NCBI GenBank assembly: GCA_016297265.1 | Contig: JAEDHB010000033.1 | Location: 1-15,367 of the forward strand | DNA length: 15,367 bases | Direction: 5' to 3' | Source: Butyrivibrio sp. | Lineage (GTDB): Bacteria > Bacillota > Clostridia > Lachnospirales > Lachnospiraceae | Shown here: piece after piece, positions 14,902-15,367 of the stretch | Numbering within the stretch: the first letter of the stretch is position 1 | How the letters are laid out: the number at the start of each line of letters is the position of its first letter | Position numbers and translations under genes: made by a program | Notes under the pieces: generated by a model | Told to the model about the DNA's origin: nothing | The model's input: the letters and a program-made list of their open reading frames with translations, nothing else | Databases searched by the model: none

Positions 14902-15367
14902 CTATTTCTCTGATGTCTTAAGATTCTTTCTGCGTTTCTTTGCGGTAAGAATCAGTCCTGTTCCGGAGACTATTGTTAATATAAGCAGCCAGACACTAGG
15001 TGTATCATCACCGGCCTCAGGTGCCTCATCCTTCTTGTTGCTGTCAACCGGATTACTATTGTCATTATCATTCTGGTTATTATTACCATTATCAGAAGAA
15101 TCTGCTTTGATAGTAAAGGTAGTTCTTGCAGAGCCATCCGTCCAAAGGATTTCAACTGTATGGGTTCCTTCCGAAAGTGTATTCAGGTAGGAAGCTTTCA
15201 GTGTGATAATGGTAGAGCCTTCCTTTACAGTATAGTTCTTTGCATCAACAAGAGTGCCCTCAACCTTAACTCCCACGAACTTAGAAAACGCTCCGCTTCC
15301 TCTGATGGAAAGGCTTCCGTCTGAATTCTGTTCCCAGTTACTGTTTGCACCATCTAAAATTTCATAA
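14902..15367 (-). CDS. C-terminal part of a cell-surface protein with X2-like module and wall/membrane anchor, 5' partial
   Basis: The frame stays open from the GTG at 15276 to the right edge of the window, and the extra codons (YEILDGANSNWEQ... to GAFSKF) continue the same domain, so this is the 3' end of a longer gene. The visible part starts with a module of about 85 residues, from ILDGANS through FSKF, VEGTLVDAKNYTV, SYLNTLSEGTHTVEI and WTDGSARTTFTI. I read it as similar to the X2-type beta-sandwich (CBM_X2-like) modules common in Lachnospiraceae extracellular enzymes. A low-complexity Asn/Asp/Ser linker follows, then APEAG, a hydrophobic span (SVWLLILTIVSGTGLILT) and a basic tail with KKRRK. 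This is the layout of a sortase-type sorting signal, although the motif is not canonical LPXTG. The enzymatic or binding part lies outside the window, so no function can be given. Confidence 0.8.
   Translation of the reverse strand, partial: YEILDGANSNWEQNSDGSLSIRGSGAFSKFVGVKVEGTLVDAKNYTVKEGSTIITLKASYLNTLSEGTHTVEILWTDGSARTTFTIKADSSDNGNNNQNDNDNSNPVDSNKKDEAPEAGDDTPSVWLLILTIVSGTGLILTAKKRRKNLKTSEK

Noticed and set aside
1..15367. Mobile elements, CRISPR arrays, tRNA or rRNA genes, defence or toxin-antitoxin modules
   Set aside because: I read both strands and found no transposase or integrase motifs, no spaced direct repeats, no tRNA cloverleaf and no toxin-like small gene pair; the gene content is conserved housekeeping.

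Overview
This window is a low-GC chromosomal housekeeping segment that most likely comes from an anaerobic Clostridia species, probably Lachnospiraceae. The evidence is the gene order (secDF, recJ, apt, rel, a metallo-beta-lactamase hydrolase, hemZ, hisS, aspS), the strong purine-rich ribosome binding sites, the Rel and HemZ sequence types, and a surface-protein tail of a kind common in gut Lachnospiraceae. All assignments were made by reading translations and motifs by eye; no database search was run.

Layout, left to right. A 5'-truncated plus-strand gene for a small CmpB-type membrane protein occupies the left edge. It converges on a long block of minus-strand genes, and the two are separated by a bidirectional hairpin terminator at 393-420. 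Reading the minus strand in its own direction (right to left), the window opens with the 3' end of a cell-surface protein gene (15367-14902) and its terminator (14842-14872). A 323-base intergenic region then holds an extended -10 promoter and a leader of about 120 nt. After this come secDF (protein export motor subunit), recJ (single-strand DNA exonuclease) and apt (adenine salvage), ending at a strong terminator (9957-9992). A separate promoter (9889-9917) then drives rel ((p)ppGpp synthetase/hydrolase), a metallo-beta-lactamase-fold hydrolase, hemZ, a small stand-alone HD-GYP protein, hisS, aspS and glyA. These seven genes are packed with overlaps or gaps of 4 to 55 nt and no strong internal terminator, so they probably form one transcription unit ending at 393-420.

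How the genes work together. The second unit combines the stringent-response enzyme with two aminoacyl-tRNA synthetases and serine hydroxymethyltransferase, so it is a translation and growth-control cluster with a c-di-GMP-type HD-GYP phosphodiesterase inserted between hemZ and hisS. The first unit links protein export, DNA repair and purine salvage.

I found no new multi-gene system, mobile element, CRISPR array, tRNA or rRNA. The points most worth a second look are: an Ala where the SecF half of SecDF is expected to carry a proton-relay Asp; a histidyl-tRNA synthetase of the LRYDLTVP/FYQCD type rather than the E. coli type; a possibly leaderless 23-codon upstream ORF plus a hairpin next to the ribosome binding site in front of secDF; and several start-codon corrections.
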